NCBI GenBank assembly: GCA_964035795.1
Contig: OZ038322.1
Span: 4,034,427 to 4,098,426, forward strand
Reading direction: 5' to 3'
Source of the DNA: Pterobdella sp. o SKG-2022
Lineage: Eukaryota > Annelida > Clitellata > Hirudinida > Piscicolidae
DNA length: 64,000 nucleotides
The translations under genes and the position numbers were made by a program. This document shows positions 1 to 14,914 of the stretch, piece by piece. Position 1 is the stretch's first letter. Each line of letters starts with the position of its first letter. The notes under the pieces were generated by a model, which was not told where the DNA came from, ran no database searches, and saw only the letters and a program-made list of their open reading frames with translations.

Positions 1-1271
1 AACTTTTTTTCAGCTTATTACCTATAAAAGTATCAAAAATTCAAGACGATTTATAAGCGTATGTAGGATAACTTCATTATATATTCATACAAGATATCTT
101 CATACATATTCATATAATATAACTTCATTACATATGAGATAACTTCATCACATATTTTATACAGAAAAGCTTCAATACATATTCATAACTGTATACAAAG
201 TCATATAGTTTCAACACATAGTTTTGTTTCTTCATCATCATCATCCTCATCGGGCTAGCATCATATATAAGTTCAAATCCCTCGCAAAAATGATTTCGCG
301 TACGAGTTGTTCTTGTTTTTTATTTTTTCAAAAATTGTTTTGATTAGTTTCTTAAAATTTCAAGTGATTATTATTATTGTTTTTGAAAATTTTCGTTCTG
401 AGGTTGCTATGGAAGACTTATGAAGTAGGATTTTCTATACTACATCTTTTAATGAGTTCTTTTTCAAATGTTATCATTTGATGTTATCTAATTATAAAAA
501 AAAATATTTGAAGTAATAAATCTAAGATCTTCAAATCACACACACATACACACACCTACTGAGCACGTATTTAAAAGGCCTTATAATGTTTTTAAATTGG
601 CGTATTATCTTGTTGATTTATCGCTTCTCTGCTTATACTGAGGTTCATATATTGTGGGAGTTATCAATAAATTAAATCATCTGAAAAACAAACAAAATAC
701 AGAAGTGAAAGCTCATTTATTGCAATCTATTTCAATTTAGTTTGGTTTTTAAAGATTATGCAAAAAAATTTTCAAACTTGCTAAGAAATCCGTTTAAAAT
801 TAATACACTACTTAATATCTAATTCTGGAATGTTCATAAGATTTTGAAAGCTCCGAAGCTCACAGACTCCTTATAGAAGCGCTTTATGCTGAGAACAAAG
901 AACGCTTACTTCATTTGTTCCTATAACAAAAGATGAGCGGTGGTGAGCTCTTGTGGCAGAGAGAGGTAGTGAATAATGTTTGAAACTCTTGTGTAAGTAA
1001 TAGGCTAGTCTTGAAAATTTTTTCAAAAAGAAACAGCCAATTAATCCCTAAAAATGAAAAGGTGCAGAAGTTTTATAACTCTCAAGTAGCAGTCCCAAGT
1101 CTAATTAACACCGAGTGTTCCACAAAAGTTTCATAAAGCATATTTCTTGCTTTCTTTCACTCGATTTGAACCATAAAATAGGTTAATTATTTGTAATAGA
1201 TTGTTAATGCATTATTTTATTTAAAACTTATGTTTCCAAGCAGTATTAGTTACTATTTATCCTTATTTAAA

Positions 1272-1353
<82 letters not shown>

Positions 1354-2449
1354 TGTTTGTTTATGTGTTTGTATTAACATGTACGTGTGTTATGATGTGC
1401 GTGTAGGGATGTATGCTCATATTATCTTGGACCGGTGTATAAGATGAGTCACTGGTAGGTTTGTTGCTATTTATATTATTTTAGGTAGAGATAAAAAATA
1501 AATTATTTTAAATAAATTAATAATTAAATAAAAAAAAATATTTCGTCATGAATTTTCGAGCTTTGGCATGTTTTTCGTGAATAAATGTTCAATGCTTAAG
1601 ATTTTAATACACCATCATCAGATGCACCACTCACCATTCCTTCATAACATTCTGTTTTAATACCAAAGTTTATTGTTCATACTGCCTCTATTATTCATTT
1701 TAACTTTTTCTTCCTACCTATAAATTACCGTTTTTATTTCTTTTATACCTGATGAAGTCTGATAAAATTCCTTTCATGGTAGTAAATACTGGGATTCAAT
1801 ATGTAATTTTGAAATTATCGAATTAAAGAAATGTGTTAAAGGTTGCTTGCAAGCAGAAGATTGAAAATGTTATTATTTCTACTATTCATTTGATAAGGAG
1901 CTTATATGATGATGATGGTGGAATGATGATGATGATGGTAAAAAGATAATGATTATGGTGGTATGGTGGCTTTGATCGGGGTGGGAATGAGGAAAAATTT
2001 TATATGGATAAAAATACAAAAGTATAGACAAGTGGAAAGGAAGCCTTTCATATATTTTTAGTGATGTTTTATCAGCTAGAAGTTTTTGAAGATTTTGTAT
2101 CTGAACATTAAAAAAATTGTTTATTTTATTTAATCACGTGGTAATGTTCATGATGCTTTGTGAATAAGTTTCAAAAATTATTTCAAAATCACTGTTTTTT
2201 AAATTTTTCATTAATTTATGAGAATATATCTAATCGGCTTTCAAACATTTAAACTGCTGTTTTGAATAAAACTTATATGTTTCTGATATTGACCAAATAT
2301 AAATGGAAATTGGTGTTGTTTTTTTTGACATAGTACAGGCCTGTATATTGTTTGTGTTTTGAGGGATGCAAGCATTGAGAACGTCAAAAAAATGCATCAA
2401 TAAAATTCAATAATATTTTTTTCTATATGCTAGCGATAGCTTGTTTTGA
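1..2449. other. Noncoding 5' flank, low complexity
   Basis: No coding region could be supported here on either strand. The stretch is AT-rich with short homopolymers. It holds small CATCAT/ATGATG runs near 230-250 and 1905-1940 and a long (GT)n tract listed separately. It probably contains the promoter and 5' UTR of the Q-rich gene that follows, but no TATA box or initiator can be assigned with confidence. Confidence 0.5.
1275..1350. repeat. (GT)n microsatellite
   Basis: A nearly pure GT dinucleotide tract of about 76 bases with two TT interruptions. It is followed by a decaying GT-rich tail to about 1395. Confidence 0.95.
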
Positions 2450-5400
2450 TTGAATTTGGGAAGATGTGATTTTATGATCAAATGGTACAAACTACCTTCA
2501 AAACCACCGTCATACAGCATTTTACCTCAGAAAATGACCACTCATTCAACCATATTTGACGATGGTGGTGATGAAGACGAAGAGGAGGAAGATAACAGTG
2601 ATGAGTTTTTTAATGACTTTCCAAACGATAAAAATTTTATCTTGTTTCAACAGCAACAACAACAAAGACTTCTGATGCAACAACAACTGAATCCTCAAAA
2701 TAACATGCAGCCAAAACAAGAATATATGACGCACTTTAATGAATATTCCGAGAATCCTCCAAAGTATGAAGATCATCAGTTTCATAAGTACCTGCACCAA
2801 CAGAAGAACTTCCAACAAACACTAAACCAAGCCAAGCTGCAGCACCCACGAAAAGTTTACCTGCAACAAAAGCAACTACCTCGGTATGAAAGAACCCCCA
2901 ACCAAAACTATAAGTTGCAACGCTTTTTTAATCAGCCAAATAAGGCTTTTGATAAAAAAGTTTTTGCTTCTCAAAAAAAGCAAGAAAACCAAGAAAGTTT
3001 TTACCAAAGATCCGTGAAGCAACAGTTGATAGATTATGAATTGAAACGTCAGTTGTTATACTCTCAACACCACAACACATCCCACCACCCACCCACCTAC
3101 CCCCCGCGAGAAGCAAACAATATTTTATCTCAATCGATGTTACAACGCTTGGAACAGCAAGGCTACAGCAGTTTCGCCAACCAGCAACCTTATGAGGTCA
3201 ACAACAGTAAGGTGACTAACTTGAGTGTCAAAGACTCCATTACGACCGATTCTCTTAACAACAATCTTTCAGAAGTTAATCAAAGTTGCTCTAGTTTCAA
3301 TGATAATTTCAAAAACCCAGCTTTGAATACGTTAAAAGAGAATGGAAGAGAAGTTTCCGTCTCTAAGCCTTACTCCCTGCCTACCTCCCCTTGCCTCAAC
3401 AAGAGACTCCTCTTGCAAATAAAACATCAGCACCAACAACTCCATCGTAAACAACTTCTCATAAATCAAGAACCTAGAAGTATTATCAACCACAAAGTAA
3501 AAAACCCACCCACCCATCAAGATTGCCATAAGACACAAACAACCAATGAAGAAATATCTCTATCAAATCATGCAAATGATCGAATACAAAACGACTCAGA
3601 AAACCCACCACATCCTCACTCACCTATATCTTCTTGTAAACAACCAAAAACCCACATTGAAGATAACACAGCTATCAAAACTTTTTCACTGCACATAAAC
3701 CAAGGGAATACAGACCGTGATTCAAAAATAGTTCGTCCTTCGAATATAAATATTGCTAAATCCATAGAAAAGTCATTGATAAACACAACGAAGAAACATG
3801 AGACTTCAGTTTCCACGAAACCCCAATCAATCGCACTAGTTTCCAAGGCAAAACCTCAAATAACAACATCAACATCATCCCTAGCTAAATCTTCTGTTGC
3901 TTCATCACTACCAACTACTTTTGTTACTACCACTACCACGACCAAATCTACAACAAATTTAAGCACAAAAACATCAACTACATCAACACCTACAACAAAA
4001 AGAAAAGGTTCGAACAAACTGAGTAACATAACCATTCCTCCAGGGTCCATCATTGGGCAGTTACTGCAGTCAGCTTCTCACAACACACAATTTAAACACG
4101 AAAACATCAAAGAAAAACTTATCGAGAAAGGAAAAGTTGCAGAAAAAAAAGAAAAAGAACAAGAGACAAAAAAATTAGCGACTAAAAAAATTTCGAAAAT
4201 CACTAAAACCACAGAGTCCCAAAAACAAAAGCCACAAACACAACAAAAGCCACAAACCAGGTCGTTCAAAAACACATTTGGCTTCTTGAAAGCTGGCAAG
4301 CACTTCTACAAAAACAAACTTGCCGTTACAGAAAACATTGTAACATCTGAAACTATAGTTATCAACACACCTGCTAGTGCAAAAGACAACATAGAAACAA
4401 AAGTCTTTCAGGATTCCGCCAACAACTATGATAGCTTACAAGATACTTCAGATAATACTACTCTACAGGATATTAAAAATAACAATATGAACATTGGTGA
4501 TAAAGATAATGGCAAGTTAGGTCCCTATCAGCATAAAGAAGTGGTAAAAAATGATAATAAGGGTGACAATGAAAATATGCCTAACTCCAAAATTACTTTT
4601 ACTAATCAGACGTTGACCCTGACAACACAACAAACATCGACAAAACAATTAAAAGAACTTCCGAAAAACGATGCACTCAAAAATATCGCATCAAAAGAAC
4701 AAAAAACTCCACTAACAAGTGAAACTGCTACTACCGCCGTATCTTCCTATATTGGTTCTACTGATACTAATACTCACCAAGATTATGTTTCCAATATAAA
4801 ACTAACCAATCCACACTCAAAACCTAAAACACAATATCTCAATACACCTAGTTCTACTTTAAAAAGTTTAGATCAAAATTTGAAGGTCGGCGGTGCCTTG
4901 AATAGCCAGATCATGTACTCAACACCAAAAATTTGTTCGAGAGGTCAACCATTAATTCACAACAGAGATGCAAATAAAAGGAGCTCAGAAGATATATTCT
5001 TAACAGACACTACTTCATCATTAACTACTAAAACTTCTTTAACGACTTTTGCACCTAAAAACACTGATTCAATAAAAAAGACTGGCACTCCAGTTCAGAA
5101 AAATGCATCAAGGAAACCATCAGCTAGTGCCAAACAAACTAACATCGTAGTTAAACCTGATAACTTTGCCAATCAAATTAATAACAAATCATACATGCAA
5201 AATGAACCTTCGAAAAGCACACCAAAACAAAAACGGCCTCATACTGGAAAAATGAATAACGAAAAAATTAGTTTAGATTTATCTATGCAACAAAATTTAA
5301 CACCAATACAAACGAGACAACAACTACCATTCTCAAAACCACATTACACTGCTACTCCGAAATCTCAAAACTCTAACAATACCAGCTCACATGAAGCCAT

Positions 5401-8400
5401 CAATGCCAATATGAACCCTCAATGTCTGAATAAATTAAAAACTGGAGATAATGATTTGCATGAAAAAATTATCGTTGATTATATAAAAGAACATTCTTAT
5501 GAAGAAAAAAATAATGAAAGTTTTGAAAAAGATTCTACATTTCTTGATAAAAACACTCAAGAAAACAACTTCAATTCAAACAACAACCAACTCCTACAAA
5601 ACACTTTCGATCAAAACCAACGACTAATAGCAAATATCATGATGAATAAAATCAATCCGACCAACATCAAGAATAACAACATAGCACGGACCAGAGGCTT
5701 CAATGACTCTCCACCTCGAACATACAACCCTTATGAGGGCAGGTCACAGACCGCAGGCATCATCTCCGACGTCAACAACAACAACATTTTGATGCAGCCC
5801 AGCATTGAAAGCCTTTCAACCATCAAATTTGACAACATTTTCAATGATAATGGCTGGTTCGGCAGGTCTGCTTGCCATGGTTCCAACATTATTGACGATG
5901 CAAATGGATTTTTAGAAAGTATTGTAATGGAAAATAAATATCTCAAAAATCAACTGGAGAATTATCATGGGAAAGCTTCTTGCGTTGAAAAAGTTAGTCG
6001 AATGATGAAATAAAACGCAATCTCTATTGAAAATATCAAAAATGTAATCTAAATCAAAATAAATGCCAAGGAGTTCATACGGTTTATTTCACTGATAAAA
6101 CTAATTTAAAATTATCCCCCAGCTGGAAGAGGAGATAGACAAAATGGGATTTGCGTACAGTAGTATACTGGCTAAGGCGGAAGAGAAAGAAAACATAGAC
6201 AAGCTGAAGCGGATGAATTTAGAATGCGAGGTGCAACGTCTCACTCAAGATAACTGCTATTTCAAAGGTACGATTCAGCTAGTCGCTTGAGTTTAAGTAC
6301 TTTGTGATATATATACTGCATTTGTTGTATAATTATGTTAACAAAATTGTGACTTTGTTTTAATTTTTTTAATTAAAAAATCAAAGTCAGGTTTAAATAA
6401 AAAATACTGAAAAAATGATAATTTAATAGAAATAAAAGAAGCATTTGAACTAGAAAATATACTCAGAGAACAGCAAATCATAGCAATTATCAAAAGCTGG
6501 GCTGATCTTCGGTCTCGAAAGTCTATTGTGAATACTTTATCAGAAATGCTTCAAAAAATTGTTTATTTGAATCAAGAAATTGTTTATGCCCAATTTAAAG
6601 CATCAAAGTAAAATTCGAAGTAAAAAACACCTTTTCAAAGAAGGTCATTCTGAGAATTTGAAAGAAAATGAAAAAGAACAAATAAAAGGAATTTTTGATT
6701 GCCCTCAAGATAAAGTTTATCGCATTTTTCCTTTTATTTATATGTAGCTCATTGCTTTAAATTTTTCCTAAAGTTTTAAAGTTAGTACCAAGTTTGCAGT
6801 GTTCTTATTAATTTATATATTTTTTGATTTTTGATTGAATTTTTGCCAAGCTTTCTGGATCTCAAACTAGTTCATATACAGGTCAGTTGCAAGAATGCCT
6901 GAACAGACTCAACACTTTAAACGTCACTGCAGTAACATTAAATCATTATTTTAATATCCACTCATCTTATACAAAAAGGTTTTCAAGCCTAAGAATTCTT
7001 AAACATGAACTAAATTTGCTGAAATATTTTAATTAAATTATTATTTTTTTATAAATTTTTTTTTTTGATGTTAATGGTCGTCAATCTTTCAATGCTTCGC
7101 TTTTGATGGATCTTTTCACATCAACTACACATTTCTTCAAAAGTTTCTCAAAAACTTTCACGTTCTTTATTTTCAAAAGTTAATAAATTAAAACACTTAG
7201 AACTCAGTGGCCAGTATGAATAGTTCCATGCAATCTTGTGATACACCGTGTCAGCCCAGGCAGCTGATGAATGTGCAAAAGAAGGAAGCACAGAAAAGAG
7301 ATGTTGTTCTGATGGATCTGATTGAACAAAGTATTTCAATTTTATTGAAAATGACTATTATTTATAGTTGTTCAGATAGTATTTTTAAAAATTTTGTCTT
7401 CATTAATTTTACTTTCATTTACACGGAGTAGTGGCCAATTGTGCAACCAAGACATCAATTAGTGGCTGGCTCATCTGATTTATTTTACTTTGGAAAGGTT
7501 TTTAAATAGTAATCCTTGTTGATGACGTTTTAGATCACCTCTTGGTCCAAGCTAAGGCCGAACTAGAACTAGAAACTGCCTTTTTGAAAAAAAAGTTGAA
7601 TGAACAACAAAAAGAGGTTAATTTTTATAAAATAATTTTTTTTGAAATAATTTCAAAAATAGAATCAACAAAATGATTTTTCATCAGCTGGATACGTTGA
7701 AAAACGTTATAAAGCAAAGTACCTCCTATAATGCCGACATGTTCTTGGCGAGTGTTAGTTTAAATATTTGACCATAAAATCAGTATAAAATTATAAAACT
7801 TGAAAAATTTTTTGATAATTTATTTGAATACGTTGTTTGCACTGACAGAACCAAGAAATGAATCATACTTTGCACAACATGCAAGCTCAAACCCTTTCGC
7901 AATCGTACCCTGCAGTTTTCAACGAACAACAAAAAAACCTACAAAAACAATTGCATCTTGAAAAAATACAGCAACAAAAGGAACTACAGAGCCACATAGA
8001 CATTCAGAGAAAGTTAGTGCATGATCGATTGGAACAGCTGCAAAAGCCTCTGGCTCCCACGTCTGCTCCTGGAGGCATTATAGATTCATACAAGCACCAC
8101 GCCAACCTTCTAAAAAGCAAACTCAAACAAGGACCTAATCAACCTAATAATAGTACCGCAGCAACACAAGTGCTACGCCAACCAGTCATAACGCAGCAAC
8201 AACTTATGGTCAAGCAGCATTTGCAACAACGTATGCAGAACTTTTTGTCGAATCCTCCCAAGCCTCATACCATTGATGGACCTTTGACTTGCATGCAACA
8301 ACAAGAACAATTTTTCATTCAACAACGATTGAAGCAACAACAAGAACTCAACAATGATCGTCGCATCAAAAACAACAAACCCACAATCCTGCAGCCGATT

Positions 8401-9020
8401 CACCTTCCTGATACCTCATCACAGTCGCAAGTCAGCCATGAACCATCTCTTCAGAGCATCAAAACATTCACTAACCCAAAAGTTGATTGTGTAAATAGAA
8501 AACCGAAAATTTGTGCTAAGCAACTCCAGAAACAGTTTGAACAATTCTTGAACAACTTTAGTGATAGCAACAGTAGTTTAAATAATAATATCTCTTCTGA
8601 TGTAACGTTCAACGACAACAACAACAATAATATCAGACACACGAGAGAAAAGAACCTTAGTATGATTATATTGAACGATGTTGACGATGATGAAGATGCC
8701 AACGAAGAAAACCCATCTGAATATTACAGACCACAATTTAGAGTTAGTTTGTTATTTCTTTTAAGCTAATATTTCAGTCTTAATGGCTTTTTCAATTATT
8801 CCAGAGTGAAAGAGATGAGGGAATATCTTCCGGACAAGCATCTTACAACCACACAACTGGCAACACCCCTATCTGGAAAAAAGAGCACTCATTTTTTGAC
8901 GGTTTTGATTACTTGGTAGATAGCGATGACGATGAAAAAGAAAAACTAAATGATGAAGATTACAATGATGATATCGCTGAAATAGAGGAAAATGATATGT
9001 GCGCAGAAAAAAATGGGTAA
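2450..9020 (+). CDS. Giant Q/N/S/T-rich coiled-coil protein, unrecognised, nine exons
   Basis: The product is about 1,750 residues and I do not recognise the family. Exons read: 2474-5992 (first ATG at 2474; the frame is open from 2450), 6123-6267, 6430-6607, 6851-6881, 7201-7330, 7534-7616, 7688-7753, 7849-8742 and 8805-9020. All junctions have GT/AG and matching phase. The first exon encodes about 1,170 disordered residues: an acidic patch (DEDEEEED), a polyQ stretch (QQQQQQ), Thr/Ser tracts and many Gln/Asn. The small middle exons encode heptad-like helices (for example LEEEIDKMGF and LVQAKAELELET) that predict a coiled coil. The last two exons are again Q-rich and end in an acidic tail (VDSDDDEKEK). 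No signal peptide or membrane segment is seen. A scaffold or centrosome-like role is only a guess. The short exon at 6851-6881 is the least secure; without it the frame stops at 6611. Confidence 0.72.
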
Positions 9021-9448
9021 AAATAAAAAACAAAGATAAAACTAGTGGGAAATCTGTTTAAATTTTTCGATCTACAGAGATTTGGCAGTGAAACCATTTA
9101 AAGGCATTCATTGAGAACAACATCGCCAATAAAACCTTTTCGATACATTGTATAAAATAATCATCAAGCTGAATTTTTTATTGTAGTTATTCAAGGCCTT
9201 TCATTACACATCTTCAAAAATAAAACTAAGAAACTCTTCAGTTTTCAAAGATTATAAAATAAATAATAGGTATTGTGAAAGTAATATTTGAAATACTATT
9301 TTTATAAGAATTTAAAATGTCCTAAGTACATCAAATATATTGAACGAAAAAGAAATCTCCAAAGCGAAATTAAATATTATTTGATAATATATACATGAAC
9401 ATAAGAAATCAACAATTACTTCATACGGCAACTGAAAACTGCACAATC
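9021..9448. other. Convergent 3' flank between Q-rich gene and NUP42
   Basis: AT-rich spacer between two genes that face each other. Several AATAAA-like motifs on both strands (for example near 9030, 9130 and 9260) could serve as polyadenylation signals. No coding potential was found. Confidence 0.5.
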
Positions 9449-11580
9449 TTATATAAGGTTTGATGACGGGGGGATGCTGGGTATGAAAGAAAACTTATCA
9501 CTTTGATATTCTTTCACCAAGTCTTCATCTAGATCCATCTGAGTACTATAAATACACACTCCATTGCTCTCACTAGGATTCTTATTGAAGACATCCCCAC
9601 CATTAAAGTTACTTGTTTCAGTGGGAACTTCCAAGCCTAATAGATTGGCATTGTTGATGGTTTGTTGGGTTGAAGAGTTGAAGAAGGAGTAAGGCTTGCT
9701 AGGCATGACTTTCCCAAACACCACGCTGGCTTGAGTCTCCCCAGGAAAGATACTCGACTCGTTATTGGTTGCAAAGATGTTAGTAGATGTTTTTTGTGTG
9801 TTAGAAAAGATGTTGGTACTATTAGTATTAGCAAATATATTATTATTATTATTGCTAGCAAATATATTTGTATTGTTGCTATTATTACTAGCAAAAATAT
9901 TATTAGTGTTAGTATTATTACTAGCAAAAATATTTTTATTGCTGTTATTACTAGCAAAAATATTGTTCACAAGAGATGTACTTTTATTTGTAATGTTATT
10001 AGCGAATATGTTAGATGAGTTGTTTTGGAGTGAAGAGCTATAAAAAGATCTCGTAACTTCCTCTTCGTTTTGACATAATTCTTTCAGAGATGTGTTGATG
10101 AATGCTAACTGGAACAAAGTTTTTGATATAATTATCAACAAACATTATTCAAAAGATCGAAAAATTGTAAGCCACCAACCAAAGAACTTCTGTTTTGAGG
10201 CTTAAGTATCTCAGTTCTCAGGTCGTTATTGTGCTTGATCAACTGCTCTACTGTGGCCAACTATGATGGTGAAAGAAGATCTTTATATATTATCATGATC
10301 AATGGAAATTTATATACTGTGATGATGTATAAACATATCCATAAAAGATGAAGCAACAAATATATGACTATATATATATAATACATCATGTATAAAAAAT
10401 TTTCAAAAATGATGATGGTAATAGCCTAACATATTGAGGCAGAGAGTTCTCGTGCACAGCTCTCAAATGTAACAATCTTATTTCTTCTGCACTGTGCTCT
10501 TCGAAACCTATCATGTGTGATTATGCAGTCTTTTAACTTGACTCTTTTTCATATGTGAAGAAATTTGTCTTTTGGAATTAATGACTCCATTCTTAATACA
10601 AAAAATATTCTTGAATATCAGAGAAAACTTATAAAAAATATCAATATTTTATGTATATTTTGATTTTGTTTTTTGAATAAGCTTTTGTTCATGTGCAAAA
10701 AACCATGAGTAAGTAAATTAATTGTAATAATTTATCCCTGAAATGAATGTGGTAGGTATAGTAATAATGAATAAGGACAGCTACACCCATGAGGGTACTA
10801 ATGGTTGATCTAAATATTACATAGGAAAAAGTTTTTGAAGCTTATTGTTAAATTTAGAACAAAATTATTAATGTATTCTAATTACAAAATATAACAACCA
10901 ACCTTCAAAGCTTTTGGCTCCTCCAATGAAGGCATATGAACTCAAAGGCCAGAGTTTCAATGCATTGTCTTCTTCTATTAGAGAAATGCTGTCATTGGAA
11001 TTTAGATTGTTATATAGTATCTAACACATGTTTAAAAGTTACTATAGTTAGGATTTTGAAAAAACTGTTAGTTTCTTAATAATTTTATAGATAAATAATC
11101 ATTTACAAAGTATCTTTGTTTTCTCCTTGCTGATTTTTATTGTATTGATATTTATTGAACTCTTTTCCTTGATAATTTTGGTTTTGGTGATAAGAATGCT
11201 GACAATTTTGATATGAATTATAATTTTTTGGTTGGTAATTTACATCGTAGTTCTTTTGTTGATAATTATAATTGTTTGGTTGTTGGTAGTTGCGGTGATT
11301 CTGTTGTTGGTTATAGTTATTGGCTGAATAATTTGGGCGGTTATAATTTTGGTGACTGGAATTAGTTGGGTAATTGGAAGGATTTAGAAATCTTTGATAC
11401 TTCTGTGGTGAATAATTTCGATGTTGGAAACTATCCCCTTGAGAATCTATAAATATTTACAGTACTAGAAATATTTAAATTAAAAAAAATTTATATATCA
11501 TATATACTTGGATCGCTGTGTGAAAAACGGCATGCATCTCCAAATCGGCAAAATCCTCTTTGGTAAAATTTACAAATCAT
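9449..11580 (-). CDS. NUP42: Nucleoporin NUP42 (NUPL2/CG1-like)
   Basis: A nuclear pore protein of the cytoplasmic face; in the known family its C-terminus binds GLE1 and takes part in mRNA export. Exons on the minus strand: 11580-11508, 11446-11107, 10988-10903, 10507-10431, 10260-10180 and 10108-9449, giving about 438 aa with all phases matching. The N-terminus is a CCCH zinc finger (ICKFYQRGFCRFGDACRFSH). It is followed by a Tyr/Asn/Gln-rich linker, then family blocks that align with vertebrate NUP42 (DNALKLWPLSSYAF; GFEEHSAEEIRLL). Next comes an Asn-rich repeat region and a C-terminal block (DEDLVKEYQSDKFSFIPSIP) resembling the GLE1-binding tail. Unusually, the repeats read NIFASNN rather than FG; a single FG remains. 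The start of exon 3 could instead be 11020. It is divergent from the thiolase gene. Confidence 0.85.
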
Positions 11581-11819
11581 TTAAATGGATATTGTTTTCG
11601 GGGCATTTAAATTGATACGTAAATATAAAAATAGCTTAGCTAAGTAAATCTTTTTGAATTTTTTAAAATTTAAAAGTGAAAGAAATAATTTGAAAAATTG
11701 TAACTGGAGAAAGTTTAAAAATTCATTCGATTTAACATTTTAAATATAATTCATATAGATTTTTTAGCACAATTTTTTTCAAAATCCAAAGTATCATTTT
11801 TTGTCACCACAATCGTAAG
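11581..11819. promoter_or_regulatory. Shared intergenic region, probable bidirectional promoter
   Basis: Only 239 bases separate the NUP42 start codon (minus strand) from the thiolase start codon (plus strand), so both 5' UTRs and promoters must overlap or abut here. The sequence is very AT-rich with no clear core element. The shared role is inferred from spacing only. Confidence 0.5.
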
Positions 11820-14615
<2,796 letters not shown>

Positions 14616-14914
14616 AAGTTTGATACATTAGGGGAATAAATGGTTTAAAATTTTATCTGCATTTTGTCCATGAATATCTTTTCTCATATCTTTTTTAGAG
14701 CTTTTTCACGTTTTAGAAACGTTAAACTCATTATTGTGGTACTGTTATTATAACATGTGGTGTAGTTGTCAGCGTAACCTTGAATAAATCGAAGCAAAGA
14801 AATATTCGTTGATTTTATTTATAAAAATATTCTAAAAATTAAAACATCATTCTATTGTATTAAAGTGATTAAAATTTAATTGGGTGAAATAAAAAAAGCG
14901 ACTAAAAACATTGT
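14616..14914. other. Convergent 3' flank of thiolase and PPP4C
   Basis: AT-rich spacer between two genes ending toward each other. Candidate polyadenylation motifs are AATAAA near 14635 and 14783 (plus strand) and its complement near 14815 (minus strand). Nothing else was seen. Confidence 0.5.

Noticed and set aside
9731..10043. Plus-strand frames rich in Ile/Val/Leu with membrane-like repeats
   Set aside because: They are antisense shadows of the NIFASNN repeat region of NUP42; the repeats create open frames on both strands.
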